Assembly: GCF_024600715.1 (NCBI RefSeq)
Contig: NZ_CP102332.1
Location: 4,898,001 to 4,962,000 of the forward strand
Direction: 5' to 3'
Length of the DNA: 64,000 nucleotides
Source: Streptomyces changanensis
GTDB taxonomy: Bacteria; Actinomycetota; Actinomycetes; Streptomycetales; Streptomycetaceae
A model generated the notes under the pieces. The model was not told the origin of the DNA and did no database searches. It worked only from the letters and a program-made list of their open reading frames with translations. Positions 26,372 through 35,779 of the stretch are shown here, piece after piece (within the stretch, counting starts at the first letter, position 1; each line of letters opens with the position of its first letter). A program made the position numbers and the translations under genes.

Positions 26372-27529
26372 ATGACCACTGACACGCACACCGCCGGCGG
26401 CGACGTCCGCCTCACCGGCATCAGCAAGACCTACGGCTCCTTCACCGCCGTCCACCCGCTCGACCTGACCGTCCCGCAGGGCTCCTTCTTCGCCCTCCTC
26501 GGGGCGTCCGGCTGCGGCAAGACCACCACCCTGCGCATGATCGCCGGCCTGGAGGACCCCACCACGGGCACGGTCTTCCTCGGCGACCGGGACGTCACCG
26601 ACCTGCCGCCCCACAAGCGACCGGTCAACACCGTCTTCCAGTCCTACGCCCTCTTCCCGCACCTGACCATCCACGAGAACGTCGCCTTCGGACTGCGCCG
26701 CCGCGGCATCAAGTCCGTCCGCAAGCAGGTGGGCGACATGCTCGACCTCGTCCAGCTCGGCGACAAGGCCGGGCACCGGCCGCACCAGCTCTCCGGCGGC
26801 CAGCAGCAGCGCGTCGCCGTCGCCCGCGCGCTCATCAACCACCCCCAGGTGCTCCTGCTCGACGAGCCGCTCGGCGCCCTCGACCTCAAGCTGCGCCGCC
26901 GGATGCAGCTGGAGCTCAAGCGGATCCAGACCGAGGTCGGCATCACCTTCGTCCACGTCACCCACGACCAGGAGGAGGCCATGACCATGGCCGACACCGT
27001 CGCGGTGATGAACGGCGGGCGCGTCGAACAGCTCGGCGCCCCCGCCGACCTCTACGACAACCCCCGCACCACCTTCGTCGCCAACTTCCTCGGCACCTCC
27101 AACCTCATCGCGGCCGAGGTCGCCGAGTCGGGCGGCGGGGACCTCGTCGTGCGGGCCGGCGGCGGCACGCTGCGCCTCCCCGCGAGCCGCTGCCAGGCGC
27201 CCACCACCACCGGCGGCACACTGCTGGTCGGCATCCGCCCGGAGAAGATCTCGCTCGCCCACGCCGACGACGCCGGCGTCATCGACGCGGGCCGCAACCG
27301 CGTCACCGGACGGATCGTCACGACGTCCTTCATCGGCGTCTCCACCCAGTACGTCGTCGACGGCCCCGCCGGCACCGGCCTCCAGGTGTACGAGCAGAAC
27401 GTCAAACGCGATCCGCGCCTCGCCCCCGGCGCCGAGGTCGTCCTGCACTGGAACCCGGCGCACACCTTCGGGCTGGACGCCACCCAGGACATCGACGCGG
27501 GCGTGGAGAAGGTGGAGGACGCCACGTGA
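26372..27529 (+). CDS. potA: Polyamine ABC transporter ATP-binding protein
   Basis: ABC ATPase of 385 residues. It has Walker [11 protein letters not shown]-loop [13 protein letters not shown], signature [15 protein letters not shown], Walker [15 protein letters not shown] and [13 protein letters not shown]-terminal TOBE domain (about residues 285-365) is typical of PotA. It drives uptake through PotBC. It overlaps potB by four bases (GTGA at 27526-27529). The motifs are intact, unlike in the degenerate ABC at 11882. Confidence 0.94.
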   Translation: MTTDTHTAGGDVRLTGISKTYGSFTAVHPLDLTVPQGSFFALLGASGCGKTTTLRMIAGLEDPTTGTVFLGDRDVTDLPPHKRPVNTVFQSYALFPHLTIHENVAFGLRRRGIKSVRKQVGDMLDLVQLGDKAGHRPHQLSGGQQQRVAVARALINHPQVLLLDEPLGALDLKLRRRMQLELKRIQTEVGITFVHVTHDQEEAMTMADTVAVMNGGRVEQLGAPADLYDNPRTTFVANFLGTSNLIAAEVAESGGGDLVVRAGGGTLRLPASRCQAPTTTGGTLLVGIRPEKISLAHADDAGVIDAGRNRVTGRIVTTSFIGVSTQYVVDGPAGTGLQVYEQNVKRDPRLAPGAEVVLHWNPAHTFGLDATQDIDAGVEKVEDAT

Positions 27530-28476
27530 CCGTCACCGAGACACCCGGCACGCCCGGCGCGACCGGGTCGTCCGCGGCCCCCGGCACGCCGCCGGCGCCG
27601 CGCCGGCGCCCCGTCCGCCGGCGGCTCGTCCCGTACTGGCTGCTCCTGCCCGGCGTCCTGTGGCTGCTCGTCTTCTTCGTGCTGCCGATGGTCTACCAGG
27701 CGTCGACCTCCCTGCAGACCGGCTCCCTGGAGGCGGGCTTCGAGGTCACCTGGCACTTCCCGACCTACTGGGAGGCCCTGCGCGAGTACTGGCCGCAGTT
27801 CGTCCGCTCCCTGCTGTACGCCGGGACCGCGACCGTGCTGTGCCTGCTGCTCGGCTACCCGCTCGCGTACCTCATCGCGTTCCGGGCCGGGCGGTGGCGC
27901 ACCGTGCTCCTCGTCCTCGTCATCGCCCCCTTCTTCACCAGCTTCCTCATCCGGACGCTCGCGTGGAAGACGATCCTGGCGGACGACAGCGCCGTCGTCG
28001 GCGCCCTGGACGCGCTGCACGTGCTGGACGTCACCGGCTGGCTCGGCTGGACCGAGGGCGACCGGGTGCTGGCCACCCCGCTCGCGGTCGTGTGCGGACT
28101 GACGTACAACTTCCTGCCGTTCATGATCCTGCCGCTGTACACCTCGCTGGAGCGGATCGACGGCCGGCTGCACGAGGCCGCCAAGGACCTGTACGCGTCC
28201 CCCGCCACCACCTTCCGCAAGGTGACCTTCCCGCTCTCCCTGCCCGGAGTCGTCTCCGGCACCCTGCTCACCTTCATCCCGGCGAGTGGCGACTACGTCA
28301 ACGCCGAGCTGCTCGGCTCGACCGAGACCAAGATGGTCGGCAACGTCATCCAGTCGCAGTTCCTGCGGGTGCTCGACTACCCGACGGCGGCCGCGCTCTC
28401 CTTCCTGCTCATGGCCGCCGTGCTCGTCGCGGTCACCGTCTACATCCGCCGCGCCGGAACGGAGGACCTGGTCTGA
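27526..28476 (+). CDS. potB: Polyamine ABC transporter permease
   Basis: Inner-membrane permease, 316 residues, with six predicted helices after a Pro/Arg-rich N-terminus, and the EAA loop HEAAKDLYASPATTFRKVTF (residues about 218-237). It pairs with PotC. GTG 27526 overlaps the potA stop, and its own stop TGA overlaps the potC ATG by one base, so the permease genes are tightly coupled. Confidence 0.92.
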   Translation: MTVTETPGTPGATGSSAAPGTPPAPRRRPVRRRLVPYWLLLPGVLWLLVFFVLPMVYQASTSLQTGSLEAGFEVTWHFPTYWEALREYWPQFVRSLLYAGTATVLCLLLGYPLAYLIAFRAGRWRTVLLVLVIAPFFTSFLIRTLAWKTILADDSAVVGALDALHVLDVTGWLGWTEGDRVLATPLAVVCGLTYNFLPFMILPLYTSLERIDGRLHEAAKDLYASPATTFRKVTFPLSLPGVVSGTLLTFIPASGDYVNAELLGSTETKMVGNVIQSQFLRVLDYPTAAALSFLLMAAVLVAVTVYIRRAGTEDLV

Positions 28477-29273
28477 TGCGCCGGCTCCGCGAGAAGCTCG
28501 TCCCGCTGGCGGGACTGCTGACACTCGCCTACCTGCTCCTGCCGAACGTCGTCGTGACGGTGTTCTCCTTCAACGACCCGGTGGGGCGGTTCAACTACTC
28601 CTGGCAGGAGTTCTCGACCGCCGCCTGGAGGGACCCGTGCGGCGTCGCCGACCTGTGCGGCTCGCTCGCCCTCTCCCTCCAGCTGGCCGCCTGGGCCACG
28701 CTCGGCGCGACCGTCCTCGGCACGATGATCGCCTTCGCGCTCGTCCGGTACCGCTTCCGGGCGCGCGGCGCGGTCAACTCGCTGATCTTCCTGCCGATGT
28801 CCATGCCCGAGGTCGTCATGGCCGCCTCGCTGCTCACGCTCTTCCTCAACATGGGCGCCGAGCTCGGCTTCCTGACCGTCCTCATCGCGCACGTCATGTT
28901 CTGCCTGAGCTTCGTCGTCGTGGCGGTCAAGGCCCGGGTGCTGTCCATGGACCCCCGCCTGGAGGAGGCGGCCCGGGACCTGTACGCGGGCCCGGTGCAG
29001 ACCTTCCTGCGGGTCACCCTGCCGATCGCGGCGCCGGGCATCGCGGCCGGCGCGCTGCTCGCGTTCGCCCTGTCCTTCGACGACTTCATCATCACGAACT
29101 TCAACGCGGGCTCGACGGTCACCTTCCCCATGTTCGTGTGGGGCTCGGCCCAGCGCGGCACGCCCGTGCAGATCAACGTCATCGGCACGGCGATGTTCGT
29201 CATCGCGGTGCTGCTCGTCGTCGCCGGGCAGTTCCTCGCCGCCCGGCGCAAGCGTACGGAACACCTCCGGTAA
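28476..29273 (+). CDS. potC: Polyamine ABC transporter permease
   Basis: Second permease subunit, 265 residues, with six hydrophobic helices starting LVPLAGLLTLAYLLLPNVVV, the FSFNDP segment typical of PotC, and the EAA loop EEAARDLYAGPVQTFLRVTL. The FDDFIITNF motif near residue 205 is shared with PotC/PotI proteins. ATG 28476 overlaps the potB stop. The oxidase gene follows after 28 bases. Confidence 0.92.
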   Translation: MRRLREKLVPLAGLLTLAYLLLPNVVVTVFSFNDPVGRFNYSWQEFSTAAWRDPCGVADLCGSLALSLQLAAWATLGATVLGTMIAFALVRYRFRARGAVNSLIFLPMSMPEVVMAASLLTLFLNMGAELGFLTVLIAHVMFCLSFVVVAVKARVLSMDPRLEEAARDLYAGPVQTFLRVTLPIAAPGIAAGALLAFALSFDDFIITNFNAGSTVTFPMFVWGSAQRGTPVQINVIGTAMFVIAVLLVVAGQFLAARRKRTEHLR

Positions 29274-29301
29274 CACCCGCACCCTGAGGGAGTTGGAAGC
29301 C

Positions 29302-30720
29302 ATGGCCCCCGTCGCCATGCGGACCGCTGCACGATCACTCTCGGACGCCCAGCCCGTCCCCTTCTGGCTGGAAGACCCCGGCAGGCCCGCCGCCCGCCCC
29401 GCCCTCGCCGCGACGGACCACTGCGACCTGCTCGTGGTCGGCGGCGGCTACAGCGGACTGTGGACGGCGCTCCTCGCCAAGGAGCGCGACCCGCGGCGGG
29501 ACGTGGTGCTCATCGAGGGCCGGGAGGCGGGCTGGGCCGCCTCCGGTCGCAACGGCGGCTTCTGCGCCGCCTCCCTCACCCACGGCTTCGGCAACGGCCT
29601 GGCCCGGTGGCCGGACGAGCTGCCGAAGCTGGAGGAGCTCGGCGCGCGCAACCTCGACGCCATCGAGGCCGCCGTCGCCGCGTACGGCATCGACTGCGAC
29701 TTCGAGCGGACCGGCGAGATCGACGTGGCCACCGAGCCCCACCAGCTCGCCGAGCTGCGGGCCACGTACGAGGAGGCCCGCCGCCTCGGCCTCGCCGACG
29801 GGCTGGAGCTGATGGACCGGGACGCCGTGCGCGCGCAGGTCGACTCCCCGACGTTCCTCGGCGGGGTGTGGGACCGGCGCGGCGTCGCGCTCCTGCACCC
29901 GGCGAAGCTCGCCTGGGGCCTGAAGCGGGCCTGCCTGGAGGCGGGGGTGCGCGTGTACGAGAACACCCGCGGCCTCGACCTCGCCCCGGACGGCGCCGCC
30001 ATGGCCGTGCGGACGCCGTACGGCCGGGTCGTCGCCCGGCAGGTCGCCCTCGGCACCAACGTCTTCCCGTCCCTGGTGCGGCGCACGCGGCTGTACACGG
30101 TGCCCGTCTACGACTACGCCCTGATGACCGAGCCGCTGACCCCGCAGCAGCTGGCTGCCGTCGGCTGGCGTGGCCGCCAGGGCCTGGGGGACAGCGCCAA
30201 CCAGTTCCACTACTTCCGCCTCAGCGCCGACAACCGCGTCCTGTGGGGCGGCTACGACGCGATCTACCCGTTCGGCGGACGCGTGCGGACGGAGCTGGAC
30301 CAGCGCCCCGAGACCTACCTCACCCTGGCGGAGCACTTCTTCCGCTGCTTTCCGCAGCTGGAGGGCGTGCGGTTCACCCACGCCTGGGGCGGCGCCATCG
30401 ACACGTGCTCCCGCTTCTCGGTCTTCTTCGGCACGGCGCACCGCGGCCGGGTCGCGTACGCCGCCGGCTACACCGGGCTCGGCGTCGGCGCGTCCCGGTT
30501 CGGCGCCGAGGTGATGCTGGACCTGCTGTCGGGGGAGCGCACGGAGCGCACCGAGCTGGAGATGGTGCGCAGGAAGCCCCTGCCGTTCCCGCCGGAGCCG
30601 TTCGCCTGGGCGGGCATCGGCGTGACGAAGTGGTCGCTGGCCCGCGCCGACGCCAACGGCGGCCGCCGCAACCTCTGGCTGCGCGCCATGGACCGCCTCG
30701 GTCTCGGCTTCGACAGCTAG
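29302..30720 (+). CDS. FAD-dependent amine oxidoreductase (PuuB/DAO family)
   Basis: Flavoprotein of 472 residues with the dinucleotide-binding motif LLVVGGGYSGLWTALLAKER near residue 42. Next come EGREAGWAASGRNGGF, characteristic of gamma-glutamylputrescine oxidase and related DAO enzymes, and the C-terminal YAAGYTGLGVGASR that closes the FAD site. Because it ends an operon with potDABC and an aminoaldehyde dehydrogenase, oxidative deamination of a polyamine or its glutamyl adduct is likely. No gamma-glutamylputrescine synthetase is in the window. ATG 29302 has gggag 9 bases upstream. Confidence 0.85.
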   Translation: MAPVAMRTAARSLSDAQPVPFWLEDPGRPAARPALAATDHCDLLVVGGGYSGLWTALLAKERDPRRDVVLIEGREAGWAASGRNGGFCAASLTHGFGNGLARWPDELPKLEELGARNLDAIEAAVAAYGIDCDFERTGEIDVATEPHQLAELRATYEEARRLGLADGLELMDRDAVRAQVDSPTFLGGVWDRRGVALLHPAKLAWGLKRACLEAGVRVYENTRGLDLAPDGAAMAVRTPYGRVVARQVALGTNVFPSLVRRTRLYTVPVYDYALMTEPLTPQQLAAVGWRGRQGLGDSANQFHYFRLSADNRVLWGGYDAIYPFGGRVRTELDQRPETYLTLAEHFFRCFPQLEGVRFTHAWGGAIDTCSRFSVFFGTAHRGRVAYAAGYTGLGVGASRFGAEVMLDLLSGERTERTELEMVRRKPLPFPPEPFAWAGIGVTKWSLARADANGGRRNLWLRAMDRLGLGFDS

Positions 30721-30930
30721 GAGATGCCCCTGAGGTCGCCGGGGGTGCCGCTGGAGGGCGCCGCCGGGGGTGCCCCCGACCGACCCGTACGCGCCGGCGC
30801 GCGCCCCCGCGGGCCGGTTCACCCCTTCGTGGTGGCCGAAGCCGCGTAATGATCCCTGCCCGCCCGGCTCTCCCCGTGTGACGGCGCTGCCCTGACGGGC
30901 AGTCGGACACGGACAAGGAGGCTGTGCGCG

Positions 30931-31425
30931 ATGACAGGTACGGGGGCTTCGGGCGGGCCCGGCTCGGCGGGGGCACGGGCGGCGGTGGAGTGGCTGGCGT
31001 CGGCGGCGCCCGACCCCGACGTCTGCCGCCGGGAGTGGGAGCGCAGCCCGCTGGGGACCGCCCTCCTCCCGGCGGGGCGGCGCTGGGACGTGCTGATCGT
31101 CCCGGGATGGCTCGGCCACCCGGCGCTGGACGTACTCCAACGGCTGGTGGAGCGCCCCGGGCCGGTGCTCCGCGGCTTCGGCGGCGAGCGGACGGGGTTC
31201 TTCGTACCCGTCGGCACGGCCGCGCGGTGGGTCGGCACCGGTACGCGCGCCGCCGGCCGGGGCGCCTGGATCGCCGTGCCGCACCCGGGCCGGGTGGTGG
31301 GCGCGGCCCGCTGGCTGGTCGTGCCGGACGGCTCCGGCACGCTGACCGACCCGGCCCTGCTGGAGCTGGCGCTGCACGAGGCCGCGGGGCGCATCGCCGA
31401 GGGCGGTGGCGGCGGGAGGGCTTGA
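30931..31425 (+). CDS. Hypothetical protein
   Basis: Soluble protein of 164 residues. The central part WDVLIVPGWLGHPALDVLQR, then GFFVPVGTAARWVGTGTR and WLVVPDGSGTLTDPALLELA resemble a small Streptomyces protein type that may be related to the N-terminal half of bifunctional primase/polymerases, but the catalytic acidic motifs of that fold are not visible. I do not assign a function. ATG 30931 follows aaggaggctg. Its stop codon overlaps the -35 of the chitinase promoter downstream, so transcription from upstream may reach the chitinase. Confidence 0.65.
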   Translation: MTGTGASGGPGSAGARAAVEWLASAAPDPDVCRREWERSPLGTALLPAGRRWDVLIVPGWLGHPALDVLQRLVERPGPVLRGFGGERTGFFVPVGTAARWVGTGTRAAGRGAWIAVPHPGRVVGAARWLVVPDGSGTLTDPALLELALHEAAGRIAEGGGGGRA

Positions 31426-31450
31426 CAACCGAATTGGTCTGGACCATGTT
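31422..31450 (+). promoter_or_regulatory. Chitinase promoter with DasR-like operator
   Basis: A perfect -35 TTGACA (31422-31427) and CATGTT (31445-31450), 17 bp apart, enclose TGGTCTGGACCA (31435-31446). This dyad matches the DasR-responsive element (core TGGTCTAGACCA) with one change, and also the known direct-repeat motif of Streptomyces chitinase promoters. Placed between -35 and -10, it would repress until an N-acetylglucosamine-derived effector releases DasR. Confidence 0.75.
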
Positions 31451-31492
31451 GTGCGCGCCGCACCCTCGACACCCCCACCCCCGGGAGCAGTT

Positions 31493-33394
31493 GTGGACCG
31501 CACACGTCGCCCCAGACCCCTCGCCGCCGCGCTGGCGGCCGTACTCGCGGCGGGCGTCCTCGCCGCCGCCGCGCCCACCGCCCAGGCGCACCCCCGCACC
31601 CGGCCCGCGCCGGAGCGGTTCCACACCGCCCCCGCACGGACCGATACCGCCGCCGCGCCGGCCCAGGCCGCGCCCGCCGCCGACGCCGAACTGGCCCGCA
31701 ACGGCGGCTTCGAGGCCGGCCTGGACGGCTGGACCTGCTCGGTGGGGAGCGGCGCCGCGGTCGACGCGCCCGTGCGCACCGGCACCCGGGCCCTGCGCGC
31801 CACCCCCGCGGGCGGCGACCACGCGCGCTGCTCCCAGACCGTCGCCGTCCGGCCCGACGCGGCGTACACGCTGAGCGGCTGGGTGCGCGGCGGCCTCGCC
31901 TACCTCGGCGCGTCCGGCACCGGCACCACCGACGTCTCCACCTGGACCCCGTCCGCCCCCGACTGGCAGAAGCTCACCACCACCTTCCGCACCGGTCCCG
32001 CCACCCGGTCGGTGACCCTCTACACCCACGGCTGGTACGGCACCGCCGCCTACCACGCCGACGACCTGTCCCTCACCGGCCCGGGCGGCGACCCGGCGCA
32101 GCTCCCCGCCGCCCCCGCCGGCCTCACCGCCGGGACCCCCACCTCCTCCAGCGTGCCGCTCACCTGGCAGCCCTCCGTCGGCGCCACCGGCTACACCGTG
32201 TACCGCGACGGCGCGCGGGCCCTGACGGTCACCGGCACCTCCGCGACCGTCACCGGCCTCACCGCGGCCACGTCGTACGCCTTCCAGGTGACCGCGACCA
32301 ACAGCGCCGGCGAGTCGCCCCGCTCCCCGGCCGTGACCGCGCGCACGGCCGACGGCGGCCCCGGCCCCGGCCCCGCGCTCCCCGCCCACGCCCTTGTCGG
32401 CTACCTCCACGCGAGCTTCGCCAACGGCTCCGGGTACACCCGCATGGCCGACGTCCCCGACTCCTGGGACGTCATCAACCTCGCCTTCGGCGAACCCACC
32501 TCCGTCACCTCCGGCGACATCCGCTTCCGCCTCTGCCCGCGGACCGAGTGCCCGAACGTCGAGACGGAGGACGAGTTCAAGGCCGCGATCCGCGCCAAGC
32601 AGGCCGCGGGCAAGAAGGTCCTCATCTCCATCGGCGGCCAGAACGGCCAGGTCCGGCTCGCCACCACCGCCGCCCGCGACGCCTTCGTCGCGTCCGTCTC
32701 GAAGATCATCGACGAGTACGGCCTCGACGGCCTGGACATCGACTTCGAGGGCCACTCCCTCTCGCTGGACACCGGAGACACCGACTTCCGCAACCCCACG
32801 ACCCCGGTCGTCGTCCACCTCGTCTCGGCGCTGCGCACGCTGAAGGCGAGGTACGGCGCGGACTTCGTCCTGACCATGGCGCCCGAGACGTTCTTCGTGC
32901 AGCTCGGCTACCAGTACTACGGCTCCGGCCCCTGGGGCGGCCAGGACCCGCGCGCCGGCGCCTACCTGCCGGTCATCCACGCGCTGCGCGACGACCTGAC
33001 CCTCCTGCACGTCCAGCACTACAACTCCGGCCCCATCATGGGCCTGGACGACCAGTACCACTCCATGGGCGGAGCCGACTTCCACATCGCCCTGACCGAC
33101 ATGCTGCTCACCGGCTTCCCCGTGGCGCGCGACCCGGGCCGCTTCTTCCCGGCCCTGCGCCCCGAGCAGGTCGCCATCGGCCTGCCCGCCTCGCCGAACG
33201 CGGGCAACGGCCACACCCCGCCCGCCGAGGTGAACAAGGCGCTCGACTGCCTCACCAAGGGCACCGGCTGCGGCACCTACCGCACCCACGGCACCTGGCC
33301 CGGCCTGCGCGGCCTCATGACCTGGTCCGTCAACTGGGACCGCTTCAACGGCGGGGAGTTCTCCCGGAACTTCGACGCCTACCGGTGGAACTGA
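31493..33394 (+). CDS. Secreted chitinase, family GH18, with carbohydrate-binding and FnIII domains
   Basis: Extracellular chitinase of 633 residues. A Sec signal peptide (residues 1-32, ending PTAQA) is followed by a beta-sandwich carbohydrate-binding module (about 65-200; starts LARNGGFEAGLDGWTC), a fibronectin III domain (about 205-290) and the GH18 barrel (about 300-633). The catalytic DxxDxDxE reads DGLDIDFE near residues 412-419, with Glu419 as acid/base. Other family motifs are KVLISIGGQNG, LTMAPETFF and the final MTWSVNWDR. GTG 31493 gives a clean signal peptide. The layout follows the CBM-FnIII-GH18 pattern of Streptomyces chitinases. Confidence 0.93.
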   Translation: MDRTRRPRPLAAALAAVLAAGVLAAAAPTAQAHPRTRPAPERFHTAPARTDTAAAPAQAAPAADAELARNGGFEAGLDGWTCSVGSGAAVDAPVRTGTRALRATPAGGDHARCSQTVAVRPDAAYTLSGWVRGGLAYLGASGTGTTDVSTWTPSAPDWQKLTTTFRTGPATRSVTLYTHGWYGTAAYHADDLSLTGPGGDPAQLPAAPAGLTAGTPTSSSVPLTWQPSVGATGYTVYRDGARALTVTGTSATVTGLTAATSYAFQVTATNSAGESPRSPAVTARTADGGPGPGPALPAHALVGYLHASFANGSGYTRMADVPDSWDVINLAFGEPTSVTSGDIRFRLCPRTECPNVETEDEFKAAIRAKQAAGKKVLISIGGQNGQVRLATTAARDAFVASVSKIIDEYGLDGLDIDFEGHSLSLDTGDTDFRNPTTPVVVHLVSALRTLKARYGADFVLTMAPETFFVQLGYQYYGSGPWGGQDPRAGAYLPVIHALRDDLTLLHVQHYNSGPIMGLDDQYHSMGGADFHIALTDMLLTGFPVARDPGRFFPALRPEQVAIGLPASPNAGNGHTPPAEVNKALDCLTKGTGCGTYRTHGTWPGLRGLMTWSVNWDRFNGGEFSRNFDAYRWN

Positions 33395-34133
33395 GCGCCA
33401 GGTGGCCGCCGCCGAACAGCAGCAGGCTGCCGGCGACGTCCAGCGGCCAGTGGTAGCCGCGCAGCACGAGCCCCGCGCCCGTCGCCGCCGTCAGCACCGC
33501 GGCGACGGGCAGCAGCACCCGCCGGTGCACCAGCAGCGCCGCCCCGCAGTACGCCACCAGCGCGGTCGCGGTGTGCCCCGACGGGTAGTAACCGGTCGCC
33601 TGCGTCAGCGGCCCCGGCCGGTCGAGCAGCACCTTCAACGGCACCACCAGGGCCGGGACGAGCGCCATCGCGACGAGCGCGTACAGCGCCCGGCGCCGGC
33701 GCCCGCGCCACGCGGCGTACGCGGCGGCGGCGGCGAGGACGGGCAGCGCGACCGGGACGTTGCCGAGGTCGGCGCCCAGCTCGGCGAGCGGGGCGGGGCC
33801 CCGGCCGGCGAGGGCGCGGCCCCACCGCTCGTCCAGCGCCGCCAGCGGGCCGTGGACGGCCACCTGCCAGGTGACCAGCAGGAAGCCGCAGAGCAGCAGG
33901 AGCGCGCAGACGAAAGCCGGCCGTCCCGGAACAGGGGGGGTTGTTCCGGGACGGCCGGGAGGACCGGTGCGCCGCTCGCCCCGGGGGGTATGGGGCGGGC
34001 GACCGTCCGATCGGTGAGGAGTACCGGAGCCAGAGGCGCCGGCGCGGTGCGCGAGGGCACGGCCAGGGCGGAACTGGGGAGGTCCCGACCTGGATCCGCC
34101 CGCAGTCCCCTGCGAGCGGCTTTCTTCTCTCAT
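33345..34133 (-). CDS. PAP2-family membrane phosphatase
   Basis: Membrane phosphatase of 262 residues with six hydrophobic helices after a 75-residue Pro/Gly/Arg-rich N-terminus. The three PAP2 motifs are present: KVLLDRP, YYPSGHTATA and GLVLRGYHWPLDVAG, holding the catalytic histidines. Substrates of the family are lipid phosphates such as phosphatidate or undecaprenyl pyrophosphate. The 3' end overlaps the chitinase gene by 50 bases tail-to-tail. ATG 34133 is the only reasonable start but lacks a good RBS, and a 17-bp perfect inverted repeat lies inside codons 59-72, so the N-terminus is doubtful. Confidence 0.8.
   Translation of the reverse strand: MREESRSQGTAGGSRSGPPQFRPGRALAHRAGASGSGTPHRSDGRPPHTPRGERRTGPPGRPGTTPPVPGRPAFVCALLLLCGFLLVTWQVAVHGPLAALDERWGRALAGRGPAPLAELGADLGNVPVALPVLAAAAAYAAWRGRRRRALYALVAMALVPALVVPLKVLLDRPGPLTQATGYYPSGHTATALVAYCGAALLVHRRVLLPVAAVLTAATGAGLVLRGYHWPLDVAGSLLLFGGGHLALSSTGRRRSSGRTPRR
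33917..33958. repeat. 17-bp perfect inverted repeat inside the PAP2 gene
   Basis: ccggccgtcccggaaca (33917-33933) is exactly complementary to 33942-33958, with an 8-nt loop of seven G and a T. On either strand this would form a very stable hairpin. It lies in the low-complexity 5' part of the PAP2 coding frame, upstream of the first membrane helix. Confidence 0.85.
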
Positions 34134-34302
34134 CCGTGCCGACCGTACGCCACGGCCGGGGGGACCGACAGGCGGACCCCCAAGCCGCCATCGGCCCCCC
34201 ACAGCTTCTTCACGACGTGTGGGTCCGGGCCATCGCCGGGCCTGACGGAGCAGGCGCGGGGAGGGCCCGGAGGGGCTGGCGGGGCGGGCGCGGGGGAGCG
34301 CG

Positions 34303-35652
34303 TCAGATGCGGGCGTACGCGGCCTCGATGACGTCCAGGCCCTCGTTGAGCAGGTCCTCGCCGATCACCAGCGGCGGCAGGAAGCGCAGCACGTTGCCGT
34401 AGGTGCCGCAGGTCAGGACGAGCACGCCCTCGGCGTGGCACGCCTTGGCGAGCGCGGCGGCGGCCTCCGGGTTCGGCTCCTTGGTCGCGGCGTCCTTGAC
34501 CAGCTCGATCGCGATCATGGCGCCCCGGCCGCGGATGTCGCCGATGTGGCACCCGACCTTGTCGGCGAACTTCTCCTGCAGGGCGGCGAGGCGGCCCTTC
34601 ATGACCTCCTCGATGCGCTTCGCCTTGGCGTTGAGGTCGAGCTCCCGCATCGTCTCGATGGAGCCGAGGGCGCCGGCGCAGGCCACCGGGTTGCCGCCGT
34701 AGGTGCCGCCGAGGCCGCCGCCGTGGACGGAGTCCATGATCTCGGCGCGGCCGGTGACGGCGGCGAGCGGCAGGCCGCCCGCGATGCCCTTGGCCGTCGT
34801 GATCAGGTCGGGGACGATGCCCTCGTCCTCGCAGGCGAACCACTGGCCGGTGCGGCAGAAGCCGGACTGGATCTCGTCCGCGACGAAGACGATGCCGTTG
34901 GCGTTGGCGAACTCGACGATCGCCGGGAGGAAGCCCTTGGCCGGCTCGATGAAGCCGCCCTCGCCGAGCACCGGCTCGATGATGATCGCGGCGACGTTCT
35001 CGGCGCCGATCTGCTTGGTGATCTGGTCGATCGCCTGCGCGGCGGCCTCGGGGCCGCAGTTCTCCGGGCCGGTCGGCCAGCGGTAGCCGTACGCCACCGG
35101 CACGCGGTACACCTCGGGCGCGAACGGGCCGAAGCCGTGCTTGTACGGCATGTTCTTGGCGGTCAGGGCCATCGTGAGGTTCGTCCGGCCGTGGTAGCCG
35201 TGGTCGAAGACGACGACGGCCTGGCGCTTGGTGTACGAACGGGCGATCTTGACCGCGTTCTCGACGGCCTCGGCGCCGCTGTTGAACAGGGCCGACTTCT
35301 TCTCGTGGTCACCGGGGGTGAGCTCGGCCAGCGCCTCACAGACCTCCACGTACCCCTCGTACGGGGTGACCATGAAACAGGTGTGGGTGAAGTCCTGCAG
35401 CTGCGCGGACGCGCGGCGCACGACGGCCTCCGCGGAGGCGCCCACGGAGGTGACCGCGATGCCCGAACCGAAGTCGATCAGACGGTTGCCGTCCACGTCC
35501 TCGATGACACCGCCACCCGCGCGCGCGGTGAACACCGGCAGCACGGAGCCGACGCCACCCGCGACGGAGGCGAGGCGCCGGGCCTGGAGCTCCTGCGACT
35601 TCGGGCCGGGGATGGCGGTGACGACGCGGCGCTCCTGCGGGATTTCGGTCAT
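34303..35652 (-). CDS. gabT: 4-aminobutyrate aminotransferase
   Basis: PLP enzyme of 449 residues that transfers the amino group of GABA to 2-oxoglutarate, giving succinic semialdehyde. It has the phosphate-binding NSGAEAVENAVKIAR, DHGYHGRTNLTM, FVADEIQSGFCRTG and the Schiff-base lysine in TTAKGIAGGLPLAAV, all typical of GabT. ATG 35652 follows caggag. It is divergent from the TraD-like ATPase, with a 244-bp region that holds a 15-bp dyad. A GabD-like dehydrogenase lies at 41242. Confidence 0.93.
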   Translation of the reverse strand: MTEIPQERRVVTAIPGPKSQELQARRLASVAGGVGSVLPVFTARAGGGVIEDVDGNRLIDFGSGIAVTSVGASAEAVVRRASAQLQDFTHTCFMVTPYEGYVEVCEALAELTPGDHEKKSALFNSGAEAVENAVKIARSYTKRQAVVVFDHGYHGRTNLTMALTAKNMPYKHGFGPFAPEVYRVPVAYGYRWPTGPENCGPEAAAQAIDQITKQIGAENVAAIIIEPVLGEGGFIEPAKGFLPAIVEFANANGIVFVADEIQSGFCRTGQWFACEDEGIVPDLITTAKGIAGGLPLAAVTGRAEIMDSVHGGGLGGTYGGNPVACAGALGSIETMRELDLNAKAKRIEEVMKGRLAALQEKFADKVGCHIGDIRGRGAMIAIELVKDAATKEPNPEAAAALAKACHAEGVLVLTCGTYGNVLRFLPPLVIGEDLLNEGLDVIEAAYARI

Positions 35653-35764
35653 GCGGGGCTCCTGGGGGTGCTTGACGGCGCGATGGCTCTACTTCCTCCC
35701 GCAGGCTAGGCCCGCGCGGGGGGAGGAGGCATGCGCCGTTCGGGAGTGGTGGGCCGCGCGTCGT

Positions 35765-35779
35765 TGTCCGTGGCGGACA
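35765..35779. promoter_or_regulatory. Candidate operator between gabT and the ATPase gene
   Basis: TGTCCG-tgg-CGGACA is a perfect 6-bp dyad with a 3-bp centre in the divergent intergenic region. Candidate -10 TAGCCT for gabT (complement of 35703-35708) lies about 57 bases away. A PucR-type regulator is encoded close by, but no binding data can be drawn from sequence. Confidence 0.35.

Noticed and set aside
33379..34191. Alternative reading frame of the PAP2 locus as a separate gene
   Set aside because: The PAP2 motifs KxxxxRP, PSGH and the HxxxD segment lie only in the frame ending at 33345; the other frame is Arg-rich shadow sequence.
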